From Caulochytrium protostelioides (lineage: Eukaryota; Chytridiomycota; Caulochytriomycetes; Caulochytriales; Caulochytriaceae), in assembly GCA_003615045.1 (NCBI GenBank), contig ML014138.1, positions 1 to 64,000 on the forward strand: a stretch of 64,000 bases of DNA, read 5' to 3'. How positions within the stretch are numbered: the first letter of the stretch is position 1; every line of letters begins with the position of its first letter. A program made the translations under genes and the position numbers. A model generated the notes under the pieces. It ran no database searches. It was not told the origin of the DNA and saw only the letters and a list, made by a program, of their open reading frames with translations. Positions 30,386-39,571 of this stretch are shown in pieces.

Positions 30386-31519
30386 ATGCTCGGCGCCGCG
30401 GGTCCCGCACGGTCGTGGGCCAGGGCCGCCACGGCCGCCGCCGCGGCTGCCGCGCGCTGGTCGGTGCGGCCGCAGGTCGGCTGCGCGTGGTCCTCGTCGT
30501 CGCCGTGGCCATCGCCCCGGTGGATGGCCTTCGCGACGGTCGCCGCGGCCGCCGCGGCGTCCCGTCGCCTGCCGGACCCGCGGCACGGCCAGCGCGCGGA
30601 CGCGTTCATCGGTGGCGGAACGCGCCGATCGCCATGGACCGTGGCCATGGGCGCCCGTGCCGCGGGCATAACGACGACGCCCGCATCGCTGTCGTCGCCG
30701 TCGGACCGCGGCGGACGTCCGTCCGCAGAGACCGCGACCGCCTCGGCCCCACCGCCGTCGCTGACGCCGGACGCGGCGGCGCCGTTGCTGACGCCGCCGT
30801 CGTCCCCAACGCCGTCGGCGTCGCCATCGTCGACCTCTTCAGCGTCCGCCTCCTCGGCGCCGGCGGCGCGCTCCTGGCGAGACCGCCTGCTGCCCCAGCA
30901 CCCGGGCCCGACGACGTTTCTGACGCTGCCGAACCTGATCACGCTCGCGCGTCTCGTGGTCATGACGCCCGTGCTGGGCTATCTGATCGTGCACCACTAC
31001 CATGTGGCGGCGTTCGTGACGCTCGCGGCGACGGCGCTCACCGACTGGATCGACGGGTGGATGGCGCGGCGATACCACTGCCAGACCGTCGTCGGGTCCG
31101 TGCTCGACCCCCTGGCCGACAAGGTGCTCATGACCGTGCTGACGGCGACGCTCATGTCCGCGGGCCTGGTGCCGCTCCCGCTCGGCGCGCTCATCCTCGC
31201 GCGCGACGCGTCGCTGATGCTCGCCGCCGCCGTCATGCGCTACCGCCATCTGCCGCCGCCGCGCTCGCTGAAGGCCTATGTGGACCTCGCCGGCCACCCG
31301 GCGACCGAGATCCGCCCGCCGTTCTCCAGCAAGCTCAACACGGCGCTGCAGCTCGTGCTGATGACAAGCTCGCTCGCGGCGCCGGTCTGGAACGCCGCGT
31401 GGCTCGCGAGCGCGCCGATGCTCGGCCTCCAGGCCGCCGTCGCGGCCACCACCCTCGTCTCCTGGGTCGAGTACCTCGTGCGCCGCGATCTGACGCGCCG
31501 CGTCCATCCGAAGCGGTGA
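30386..31519 (+). CDS. CRD1: Cardiolipin synthase (CDP-alcohol phosphatidyltransferase family)
   Basis: 377 aa from ATG 30386; the longer frame upstream is Arg-rich and low-complexity. The first 175 residues are an Ala/Ser/Pro-rich presequence (MLGAAGPARSWARAATAA), consistent with mitochondrial import. The catalytic domain shows NLITLARLVVMTPVLGYLI, then the family signature DWIDGWMARRYHCQTVVGSV followed by LDPLADK (DX2DGX2AR...GX3DX3D), VRYR-like MRYRHLPPPRSL, and FSSKLNTALQLVLMTSSLAA in the last transmembrane region. The enzyme joins CDP-diacylglycerol to phosphatidylglycerol in the inner mitochondrial membrane. The spacing and the SKLNTALQL block match the eukaryotic CRLS1/Crd1 type rather than Pgs1. 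Confidence 0.92.
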   Translation: MLGAAGPARSWARAATAAAAAAARWSVRPQVGCAWSSSSPWPSPRWMAFATVAAAAAASRRLPDPRHGQRADAFIGGGTRRSPWTVAMGARAAGITTTPASLSSPSDRGGRPSAETATASAPPPSLTPDAAAPLLTPPSSPTPSASPSSTSSASASSAPAARSWRDRLLPQHPGPTTFLTLPNLITLARLVVMTPVLGYLIVHHYHVAAFVTLAATALTDWIDGWMARRYHCQTVVGSVLDPLADKVLMTVLTATLMSAGLVPLPLGALILARDASLMLAAAVMRYRHLPPPRSLKAYVDLAGHPATEIRPPFSSKLNTALQLVLMTSSLAAPVWNAAWLASAPMLGLQAAVAATTLVSWVEYLVRRDLTRRVHPKR

Positions 31520-31649
31520 TGCGCGGGCGGCGAGCCAAGATCTCTATGATATAAAAGACATCGATGACGCGAATGCTCGCCTCCTCTGCGAGCCATCCCT
31601 GGCGTGAGCGAAGCAGGCATGGCCATGAATCCTGAAGCCGGAACAGGCA

Positions 31650-34481
31650 CTAAGCACCGTAGGCGCGGTAGGACGTCTGGGTATACGCGAGGTCGTCCAT
31701 CAAGGCCTCCAGGGGCTCTGGAGGGGGCGGGCGGGCCCCCGACGCCGGGAAGGGCGGGACCGACGGCCTGAAGGCCGGCAGCCCGTGCCAAATGACATGG
31801 CCACGGAGCGCTGGCGCTCGCACCGTGTTGTCGCCGCCGCTGGCGGTGAGCGCGACGAGGCGCGACCACAGCTGCAGGGCCTGCACGGGCGTCGCGGCCG
31901 AGACGGTCCACCGCCAAAGGGCGGGCGGGCGCTCGTCGGGGTCGTCGAGGGTCGCCGGCCGCGCCGTCAGGACGTCGACGACGAGGCGTGACGGGGACGC
32001 CGCAACGGAGCGACGCGACGGCGTCGCGGCCGGCACCAGGTGATACGTGGCCGTCACGACGTAATCGGCCAGCCCGGGCACATCGAGCAGGGACGCGAGC
32101 CGGGGCGCCGCCGCCGGCGCGAGGGCAAGATGGAACGCGGCCGCGATCTGCGCCAGGGTCTCGCTCACGGCCCGCGGGACCGCCGGGGGCGTCGCGGACG
32201 CAGCGGCGTCAGGGCTCAGGGTGATCGCGGTATCGGGGATATGGAGCAGCGTGAAGCCGTAGTCATCGCCATGACGTGGCGCAGCATCCGCCGGCGGTGG
32301 CGACGACGGCGGCGACGGCGATGGCGACCACGACAGCATCGGTGGGTGGTGGATCGGATGGTGATGCGGGCGACGGGCCGGCAGAGTCACGTGGGCGACG
32401 ATGTGGAGCGGCGGGTCGGCCATGATGGCGACGGGGGGGGCGTCAAAGGCGAAGGCCACCGGATCCGAGGTGACAGTGATGTCGAGAAGGACGTCGACGA
32501 GACGCATGGGATCGACCGACGGCGGCGACGCTTGCTGCTCATCCGTCGCCGTCTCAGCCGCCGGGATGTGCATCGCCACGCAGCGGGTGGACAAGACGGC
32601 GCGGCGGCCGTGAGACCACGCCGAGAAGGCGGGCGTCGCACTGGGGCAGGGATGAGACGGGTCGCCCCTCAGTCGGACGCGCCAGCGCGTATCCGACACG
32701 GCCTCACACTGCACCTCGGGCACATCGCGGAACAGTCGCGGCGCACCGGGCGATGGCGCCGAGTCGGCCGCCACGTAGCTTGGCTTGCGCGTCGTCGTGG
32801 TGGTGGTCGTTGCTGTCGTGGCCGGGGGATGGACCGCTGCGGCGACGGGCACCAGCCCGGGCGGCAGCGCCGCCGTCTCGGTCCGAAGAGGCGCCGGTTC
32901 GTGATCGCGCAGCTGTCCGAGCAGCTGCGCGATGTAGCGCTGGTTCAGGGCGAGCGCGGCCGTCATCGTATGCTTGACGTCCGCGAGATGGCGCCACGCC
33001 CGGACGGCGTCGTCATACTGAGCGGCAAGGTCGTCGGTCAGCCAGGCCATCAGCGGCTGGAACCGGGCCGCCTCCGGCGCATCGGAAGGCTCAGGCGCCG
33101 GGAGGTGGGCATCCGGCGCCGTCGCCTGCCGCCCCGCGACGAGGTCCGCGGACCATGTCTGCCACGTCTCGCCCGCGAGACCCGCGATGACCGCGGTCCG
33201 CCGCGGGACTTCGGGCGGCAAAAGAAGCGCGACGCCGTCTGCATCGGCGAGCGATGGCAGACCGACGCGGTAGACGTGCGAGCCGTCGGGCATCGGCTCG
33301 GCGCCCACGGCCACGATGCCGCCGCCCCCCGTACCGCTCGGCGTCGCGGCAACCACGACCACCGTGAGGTGGGCCGCGGTCACGAGACTCACGTGCCAGT
33401 GCCAGGCACCGGCATCGTCGGGCGCCCAGACGGCGTCCATCGCCAGCAGCGGGGGCCGTGCGGCGTTGGACGGCGGTGGGAAAGCCATGGCGGCGGCCCG
33501 CTGCAGCGCGTCCCGCCACGTGGCGGTCGATGCGGAGGCGCCGCGGTCACGCGAGGTGAGGACGAGACGGTGCATGGCGAGGGGCGTCGGCGCCGCCGGA
33601 TCGGCCGCCGACGCCACCAGCGTATACGGCATCGCGTGATCGGCATCCGGCTGCCGGGCCGCGACCACCAGGAGGCGCGGCGTCGTATGCGCGGCGGCCC
33701 AGACGTTCGACGCGGGCGGCCAGACGCGCTCCTGCCACGTCGGCGCCGCGTGGCCCGCGGACCATCGCGGGATCCGGGTGATCCCGCTGACCTCCCGCGG
33801 CCGCTGCGTCTTGGAAGCGCCGTCCAGATCATACAGCACGTGCACGGCCGCGTCGCGTGTCAGCGCCACGTGCGACGGCGGCTGCGGCATCACCCACGGC
33901 ACGGCGTGCCATGGGTCCGCCGCGCCGCCGCCGGTCTCGTCGGCCGGAAGCCGGGTGCCGGGATCGCAGCGGTACAGCGCCAGCCCGCGCGTGTGTTCCA
34001 CCAGCAGCAGGACGCGCGGCTCGGCCGTCTCGCCGTCGTCGTCGCCGAGCTGGAGCGCGCGCAGGGCCACCGGCGGGCCGAGCCGCGGCGCCTGCGCCGC
34101 CGCCGACCGGATCGGCACCGCTTCCTGCCAATCCGGCGGCAGCGGGGCGTCGCCGTCGCCCGCGTCGCCGTCGCCCGCGTCGCCGTCGCCGTCGTCGAGG
34201 GCCATGGAGACGGGGGACGACGGCGCCGTCGCCGTGAGCGCCGCGAGCGCTGCCCCCGCCGACGAGGCCGTGGTGGTCGCCTCCGCCTGTCGCCTATACA
34301 CGAGCTGGGCGGGCGCCGTCGCGGCGGTCGATGCCGCCGCCGCCGCCGCGGGCGGGCGCAGGGACACGGTCAAGCAGGTCTGGAGCCATGGCAGACGCAG
34401 CGATCGCGTGTGGAGATGAGGGGGAAGCGGCGCGGGCGCCGACGCCGACGCGGGGCGCGCCCAGGACCGGAAGCAGCCCAT
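31650..34481 (-). CDS. Large protein of unknown function (beta-rich N-terminus, helical hairpin, beta-sandwich)
   Basis: 943 aa from ATG 34481; 34205 (MALDDGDGDAGDGDAP) is an alternative start, since the intervening residues are low-complexity. I do not recognise the family. Residues up to about 500 are rich in short beta strands (RVLLLVEHTRGLALYRCDPG, AVHVLYDLDGASK, HWHVSLVTAAHLTVVVVAA), suggesting a divergent beta-propeller. A helical, coiled-coil-like stretch follows (MAWLTDDLAAQYDDAVRAWR ... LALNQRYIAQLLGQLRDHE). Then come beta-rich sequence (CEAVSDTRWRVRLRG, RRAVLSTRCVAMHI) and a C-terminal alpha/beta part (SETLAQIAAAFHLAL, LWSRLVALT). Propeller + coiled coil + beta-sandwich recalls FANCB/FAAP100 or BBS2/BBS7 architecture, but that is a guess about fold, not homology. 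It is divergent from the Rrn6-like gene. Confidence 0.7.
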   Translation of the reverse strand: MGCFRSWARPASASAPAPLPPHLHTRSLRLPWLQTCLTVSLRPPAAAAAASTAATAPAQLVYRRQAEATTTASSAGAALAALTATAPSSPVSMALDDGDGDAGDGDAGDGDAPLPPDWQEAVPIRSAAAQAPRLGPPVALRALQLGDDDGETAEPRVLLLVEHTRGLALYRCDPGTRLPADETGGGAADPWHAVPWVMPQPPSHVALTRDAAVHVLYDLDGASKTQRPREVSGITRIPRWSAGHAAPTWQERVWPPASNVWAAAHTTPRLLVVAARQPDADHAMPYTLVASAADPAAPTPLAMHRLVLTSRDRGASASTATWRDALQRAAAMAFPPPSNAARPPLLAMDAVWAPDDAGAWHWHVSLVTAAHLTVVVVAATPSGTGGGGIVAVGAEPMPDGSHVYRVGLPSLADADGVALLLPPEVPRRTAVIAGLAGETWQTWSADLVAGRQATAPDAHLPAPEPSDAPEAARFQPLMAWLTDDLAAQYDDAVRAWRHLADVKHTMTAALALNQRYIAQLLGQLRDHEPAPLRTETAALPPGLVPVAAAVHPPATTATTTTTTTRKPSYVAADSAPSPGAPRLFRDVPEVQCEAVSDTRWRVRLRGDPSHPCPSATPAFSAWSHGRRAVLSTRCVAMHIPAAETATDEQQASPPSVDPMRLVDVLLDITVTSDPVAFAFDAPPVAIMADPPLHIVAHVTLPARRPHHHPIHHPPMLSWSPSPSPPSSPPPADAAPRHGDDYGFTLLHIPDTAITLSPDAAASATPPAVPRAVSETLAQIAAAFHLALAPAAAPRLASLLDVPGLADYVVTATYHLVPAATPSRRSVAASPSRLVVDVLTARPATLDDPDERPPALWRWTVSAATPVQALQLWSRLVALTASGGDNTVRAPALRGHVIWHGLPAFRPSVPPFPASGARPPPPEPLEALMDDLAYTQTSYRAYGA

Positions 34482-35132
34482 TGCGCGCGCGCATTCCGGT
34501 ATGCGGAGGGAGCAGCGATGCGACGCAAGACTGCCACGTGGCGATGGGACGCAGCGACGTGGGCCTCGTGCCACCGGTCGGCCTCGCCGACGTGCCGATC
34601 GCTGTCGGAGTTAGCGTGACGCGTTGTCTTGGAGCGAACGGGTCGGGGGCGACCTGCTTTTCGTCTTCGCTCAGCGCCACACGTCGTAGGGGCCCTCCGG
34701 TGGGTTTGGACGCGGGAGAGGGGCCTCGCCGCTCACGCATCCACCGCGACGCCGCGAAGGCCAACGCGCGCGCCACTTCGGGCGGCGGAGATACCGGATG
34801 ACAACGCCGGCGACGACAGCGGCAACAGCGCAGAAGCAGCGTCATCCAACAAGGATCAGCGGCCCACGCGATCGGCTCGATCATCCATGAGCCAACACGG
34901 CGCCACGGCATGGATCGGCCATGGAGACGCGCACGCGACTCGCAGGTCCGCTCGTGATAGGCCGGCGGATCCTACAAACTCCGCTCGCCCGCGGGGTGTG
35001 CTGCTCCGCCATCGCCCTCCCTCGCCACCCCTCGGGCCGTCCGAACAGCGGCTTGACCGCGACGCCGCTGTCCTGGCCGAATCCACAAGACCCTCGCACG
35101 GCGCTGCCGCCGCCGCCGCCGCCGCCGCCGCG
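34482..35132. other. Divergent spacer; possible N-terminal extension of the Rrn6-like frame
   Basis: The plus-strand frame is open from 34629 (with ATG 34887 also in frame), but the translation is Arg/Ala/Ser-rich and low in complexity. I treat it as promoter/5' UTR shared by two head-to-head genes. A CCG tract lies at about 35107-35131. Confidence 0.45.
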
Positions 35133-38100
35133 ATGCCCGGCTCACCACAGCGCAAGCCGGTCCCCTTCGGCCGCCGCCGGCCGCCGGCCTCGGTCGCCAG
35201 CTCGACGGCCGGATCGGCGGCCGGATCGTCAACGGTCTCCCGCGCCATCGCCGTCGGCGCCAGCTTCTCGCGCGCGCCGCCCGCCACGGCGCCGTCCGGA
35301 CCGCGCCCAAGCAGCGGCGCGTCCGTCGCGTCGTCGGTATCGGGCTCCAGCTACGCGCCGTCCTCCTCGGCCGCGGCGCCGTCGACGGCCACCGCGGCGT
35401 CCCGCGCCGGCTCGCGATCGAGCCGCGCCTCCGTCCCTTCGAGCCTCGCGTCCTCGTCCCAGCCCGCCGCTGTGCCCGTCCGCCTGTCGCGGGCGCCAAG
35501 CGACGCCGGCCGCAGCGACGCCGGCCGCAGCGATCCCGGCCAGCGGTGGCGGCCCGCGTCGGCCGTCGGACGTGCGAGCGGCCCGCCGGAGGGCGAGAGC
35601 GCCGGCGTGCCGTCGCTGCGGTGGCAGTATGAGCGGCAGCGGCGCGCCGGCCGGTCCTTCGGGGCCGACCACGAGGACGACGACGGCGCGGCGCCGTTCG
35701 TGCTCCCGAGCACGCCCTTTGTTCGGGAGTACCAGCAGAGCCTGGACTTCCAGCAGTATGACCAGACGGACTGGCAGGACGTGACGGCGCCGCCGGTGTA
35801 TGGCTGGGAGCCGCCGGATGTCGAGGCGCGGCGCGCCACCAACCCGCATCTGCGCAAGCGGACGGAGACCCATGGCGCGGGCGCCGGCGTCTCCTACGAC
35901 GCTATCGCCCTCAGCCGCTCGGTCCGTGATCGCGATGCGTTCCTCGTCGAGCTGGACCGTCCGGCCGACCCGCCCGTGATGGTGAAACGCCCTCCGTCGG
36001 AGGCCGACGCGATGGACGATGCGATGGACGAAGCGCTCGACCACGACAAGCGGCTGATGCAGGTCGAGGTGCACGAGGACGCCGTCCAGTTTGACCACCA
36101 CCTGGTCCCGCCCCTCGGCAACGACGCGACCGAGCACCTGATCCACTCGATGCACTATACCGTGCAGCAGCAGGACTGGAGCCAGTTCCTCCACCGCGGC
36201 GTCTTCAGCGGCGTCCGCGCCCACGGCGACGAGGTGCCTTTTCTCGCGCGCCAGGAACCCCGCCCCGACAACGTGTTCCCGGTCGCTGGCGGCGTCGGCA
36301 CCCACTGGGCCGCCTCCCAGCCTGGGTGGCGCAGCCTGACGCCCGTCGCGACCCCGTGGCAGCCCATGGCAGCGCCTTACCACCGCGCCTACCAGTCCGC
36401 GCAGATGTACAGCTGGTTCGCCGGCACGCACGTGGCCGACGACGTCAGTAGCACCGTGGTCCAGCCGTTGCTCCAGGAGAGCCTGGCGTACGAGACGGCG
36501 CTCGCGGCGGCCGCCGGCCCCGGCCGCGATCTGCTCGACCTGGTCCCGGCCGAGGACGCGGGCTCGGCCCCCCTGCTCGTGTATGCGGCGGGGCGGACGC
36601 TCGCCGACGTGGTCATCCGTCCCATTGAACGGGCGTCGCTGGCGCGCGCCGCGGCGTCGCCCCCGCGGTTGGGCCCCGGGTGGGTCCTGCCGTTCACGAC
36701 GCCGCTGCAGCGGATCCGCACCCGCATGGCCTACGGGCTGAGCCCCGCGGTGCTCGCGGTCGCGTCGCTCACTTTTACCGGCCTCACCCTGCACACCATC
36801 CATCTCGACTCCGCAACAGCGCCACACGAGGCGGACCCGGACGTGGTCACGCTCGGCGGCCAGCTCCTGTGCCCGCACGGCCTGCGGGACTATACCTTTG
36901 ACGCGTGGTCGGACGACCTCGCGGTCCTGCGGCGCCGTGACATCTGCCGGTGGACGCCCGGCCAGCCCGTCGGCACGACCCGCGCGCTGCCGCAGTGGCT
37001 CACGGGCACGCGCGACCGTCTCGACGAGGTCGGGTACGATACGGGCAGCGTGCACACGGCGTACGCGCCGCACACCGCGGTCGCGACGATGGCCGGCGGT
37101 GTGGCGCAGCTGGACTGGCGCTCGCCCGCCGCGCCGACGGCCCTGTTCCGCCTCACGGACCACCAGCTGATGCCGCACTCGCTCGCGCTCCCGCCGTACG
37201 ACGTGCTGCTCGCGACGCGGTGGCAGCTCCACGGTCTCGACCGCCGCATGCCCGGCCGCGCCGTCTGGACCGTCGCGCTCGAGGAAAACGCCGGCACCGG
37301 CGGCTTCTCCTTGCCCGTGACGCAGTGGTCGCTGCCGCAGGACCGTCCCGATCATGATGCCGACGTTCACGCCGACGCAGATGACTATGATGGCGATGCG
37401 TTTCCGATGCGGTCGGGCTTTGCGCATCTGTGGTCGACGTGGACGGCCGACAACACCATGATCCCGCTGCCGAAGCACGGCCGAGCCGGCGTGGCGCAGG
37501 TGCTGCAGCCGCACTATACCCAGCCGTACAAGGACGTCCGTGGCCGCTGCATCTCGGGGGCGCAGCCGCGCGTCCAGGCCACGGCGCCTGTGCCGGTGGC
37601 GCTCCCGCCCTGGGAAGCTTACAACTACCGCGAGCACGTGCGCACCCATCCGCCACAACTCGGCGCGCGGGTGCTCCTGACCGGCCGCGCGTCACAACCG
37701 TCTGCGCACGTCTTTAGTTTGCTCGGCGACGGCCAGGTCGTGACGCAAGCGTTCGACATGACCGATGCCGTTCCTTCCATTGACGCCTCGAAGGTATGGA
37801 CGTCCTCGGACTCGGCTCCCAGGGACGATGTCGTCGATGGGGACGACGCTGACGATGCGGACGATGTGGACGATACCGACGATACCGACGAAGCCATCGA
37901 TGAAGCCGAGCAAGCCACCCGCGGCTTCTTGGCGCAGCCCTCACGGCTGGCAAACCACTCGGCGGAGCCGCTGCATGCCCTGCGCCAGCTGTTGCGCGAC
38001 CTGATCCACGAGCCCTTCGAGGCCGTCGCGCCGGCGGTGCCGCTCGCGGCGATCCCGTGGCCCGCGCGGCGCAAGCAGCGCACACCGTCGCTGTGGGACC

Positions 38101-39131
38101 TCGCTACGGACGCCGACTGGCCGATTGCGTACACGCCCGACGGCGTCCCCGTCGTCCCGCGGCCGGTCCCGCGCATTCTCGACGACCCGCGCCGCTGGCA
38201 CGCGATCGCGAGCGCGCTCTTTGACGAACCGATGCCCGAGACGCCGCCGTTCCTTGAGTTCCGCGGCATCCCCGACGACACGCCCGCGCGATACTTGGCG
38301 CGGCTGTTTCCGGACGCGGACGCGGCGCTGCGCGACGGCGCGGCGGCGGCCTTGATGCTGGCCCAGGTGGGCTCGCTCGAGCCGCGCGTCGATTACACGA
38401 CGGCGCGCGCGCACGCCGTCATGCCGCGGCTGCACCGCCACATGCGCCGGCTCTGGGATGCCGAGGAAGCCGTGTACCGCGACAGCGGCTACGAGTGGAG
38501 CATCGCCTCCTACTTCAAGCTTCACGACTACCACCACTACGCGCTGCGCACGCCGCAGCTCAACCTCTCGCACCGCGACACGCTCACCAACAACGAGCCC
38601 CGCCGCAAGACGTTTAAGCGTCGCCGCACCGCGCCGGGGACGGGATTCCGCTTCGCCCACCATCTGCCCCCGACGGCGGCGGCGGCGGCGGCGCGCGCGC
38701 GCGCCGGCCTCGCCGCCGACGCTTCCGCCAGCCAGCCCGCAAGTATGGCGTTGCCATTTGGCTTCTCGCAGCCCGCATCGGCATACTCGCAGCCGGCACT
38801 GGCGTCCTCGCAACCGATGTCCTCGCAGCCCGCGTCCCGGGCTATAGCCATCGGGACCGCGAGCGCGCCAGGCCGCACGCCGTCGGCGGCGACGGCGACA
38901 CCCCTCACGGCGCCGCCGATGCGCCCAACCGCGCTCTCGCAACCCCCGGCGGCCCTGCGCCGCGAGGCGAGCCAGACCAGCGTCGGCATCGGCATCGGCG
39001 TGCCGCTCATGATGAGCCAGTCCCAGCGCAGCCTCGGCTTCGGCGCCTCCCAGCTGAGCCAGTCGCAGTCGACGCAGCCGTCGAAGAGCAAGAGTAAAAG
39101 CAAAAGCAAGAAGGGGTTCGGTCGCCGCTGA
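35133..39131 (+). CDS. Putative RNA polymerase I initiation factor, Rrn6/TAF1C-like
   Basis: 1332 aa from ATG 35133 (start uncertain; 34887 also possible). The N-terminal 200 residues are Ser/Pro/Ala-rich. The central region looks like a divergent beta-propeller, with HTAVATMAGGVAQLDWRSP and YDVLLATRWQLHGLDRRMPG resembling the repeated 'value on a Ser/Trp-led, then D-x-R' pattern of TAF1C/Rrn6. An acidic DDADDADDVDDTDDTDEA block follows, then a helical region (LHALRQLLRDLIHEPFEAV). The C-terminal 150 residues are rich in SQP and SQSQ motifs and finish KSKSKSKSKKGFGRR. A Ser/Gln-rich tail ending in a basic KKGF-like motif is typical of fungal Rrn6 (core factor for rDNA promoters). The overall length is larger than usual. 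The family call is tentative; that it is a real gene is not. Confidence 0.62.
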   Translation: MPGSPQRKPVPFGRRRPPASVASSTAGSAAGSSTVSRAIAVGASFSRAPPATAPSGPRPSSGASVASSVSGSSYAPSSSAAAPSTATAASRAGSRSSRASVPSSLASSSQPAAVPVRLSRAPSDAGRSDAGRSDPGQRWRPASAVGRASGPPEGESAGVPSLRWQYERQRRAGRSFGADHEDDDGAAPFVLPSTPFVREYQQSLDFQQYDQTDWQDVTAPPVYGWEPPDVEARRATNPHLRKRTETHGAGAGVSYDAIALSRSVRDRDAFLVELDRPADPPVMVKRPPSEADAMDDAMDEALDHDKRLMQVEVHEDAVQFDHHLVPPLGNDATEHLIHSMHYTVQQQDWSQFLHRGVFSGVRAHGDEVPFLARQEPRPDNVFPVAGGVGTHWAASQPGWRSLTPVATPWQPMAAPYHRAYQSAQMYSWFAGTHVADDVSSTVVQPLLQESLAYETALAAAAGPGRDLLDLVPAEDAGSAPLLVYAAGRTLADVVIRPIERASLARAAASPPRLGPGWVLPFTTPLQRIRTRMAYGLSPAVLAVASLTFTGLTLHTIHLDSATAPHEADPDVVTLGGQLLCPHGLRDYTFDAWSDDLAVLRRRDICRWTPGQPVGTTRALPQWLTGTRDRLDEVGYDTGSVHTAYAPHTAVATMAGGVAQLDWRSPAAPTALFRLTDHQLMPHSLALPPYDVLLATRWQLHGLDRRMPGRAVWTVALEENAGTGGFSLPVTQWSLPQDRPDHDADVHADADDYDGDAFPMRSGFAHLWSTWTADNTMIPLPKHGRAGVAQVLQPHYTQPYKDVRGRCISGAQPRVQATAPVPVALPPWEAYNYREHVRTHPPQLGARVLLTGRASQPSAHVFSLLGDGQVVTQAFDMTDAVPSIDASKVWTSSDSAPRDDVVDGDDADDADDVDDTDDTDEAIDEAEQATRGFLAQPSRLANHSAEPLHALRQLLRDLIHEPFEAVAPAVPLAAIPWPARRKQRTPSLWDLATDADWPIAYTPDGVPVVPRPVPRILDDPRRWHAIASALFDEPMPETPPFLEFRGIPDDTPARYLARLFPDADAALRDGAAAALMLAQVGSLEPRVDYTTARAHAVMPRLHRHMRRLWDAEEAVYRDSGYEWSIASYFKLHDYHHYALRTPQLNLSHRDTLTNNEPRRKTFKRRRTAPGTGFRFAHHLPPTAAAAAARARAGLAADASASQPASMALPFGFSQPASAYSQPALASSQPMSSQPASRAIAIGTASAPGRTPSAATATPLTAPPMRPTALSQPPAALRREASQTSVGIGIGVPLMMSQSQRSLGFGASQLSQSQSTQPSKSKSKSKSKKGFGRR

Positions 39132-39571
39132 GCAGGATCCCCGTGGCCGATCCTTGGAGCCTTGGCGCCGCAGCGCCCTCCCCCATCGATGGCGCGCGCT
39201 CTTGAGCGTTTTCGTCTTTTTCCTAGCGGAGTTTTGGCGACGTAGCGGGGGGCCGGGCCGCAGCTCGGGGGGAGCAGCCGGCCTAACCGGATCCAACTAG
39301 GGCACCCCACCCACATGTGCGAAGCGCGCCACGTACAACACCTGGCTAATTCAAACACCGCACCGCACCGAGACAGGACGCCGATCTGGGGTCTCGGTAT
39401 CGTATGACCGAACACCCTCCGTCTGCCATCGCCGATCCTTCGCTGTCCATCGCACGCGATCCGCCTCTTTCGATTGTATCTCCCCTTCATCGTCGCGTTC
39501 TGCTGGGCGGCCATCGACCCCCCTCCCTCGTCGTATCGAAGCGAATCGATCGACGTCGCCGCATCACGAGT
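39132..39571. other. Spacer between Rrn6-like and pseudouridine synthase genes
   Basis: Tandem same-strand genes. The pseudouridine synthase frame is open back to an ATG at 39404, but that part (MTEHPPSAIADPSLSIARD) lacks the look of a presequence and the ATG context is poor. No other feature. Confidence 0.5.

Noticed and set aside
32040-34619. 859-aa plus-strand open frame
   Set aside because: Arg/Gly/His-rich translation lying entirely antisense to the 943-aa gene; a shadow frame of GC-rich coding DNA.
35229-37658. 809-aa minus-strand open frame
   Set aside because: Antisense to the Rrn6-like gene, Arg-rich, no domain.
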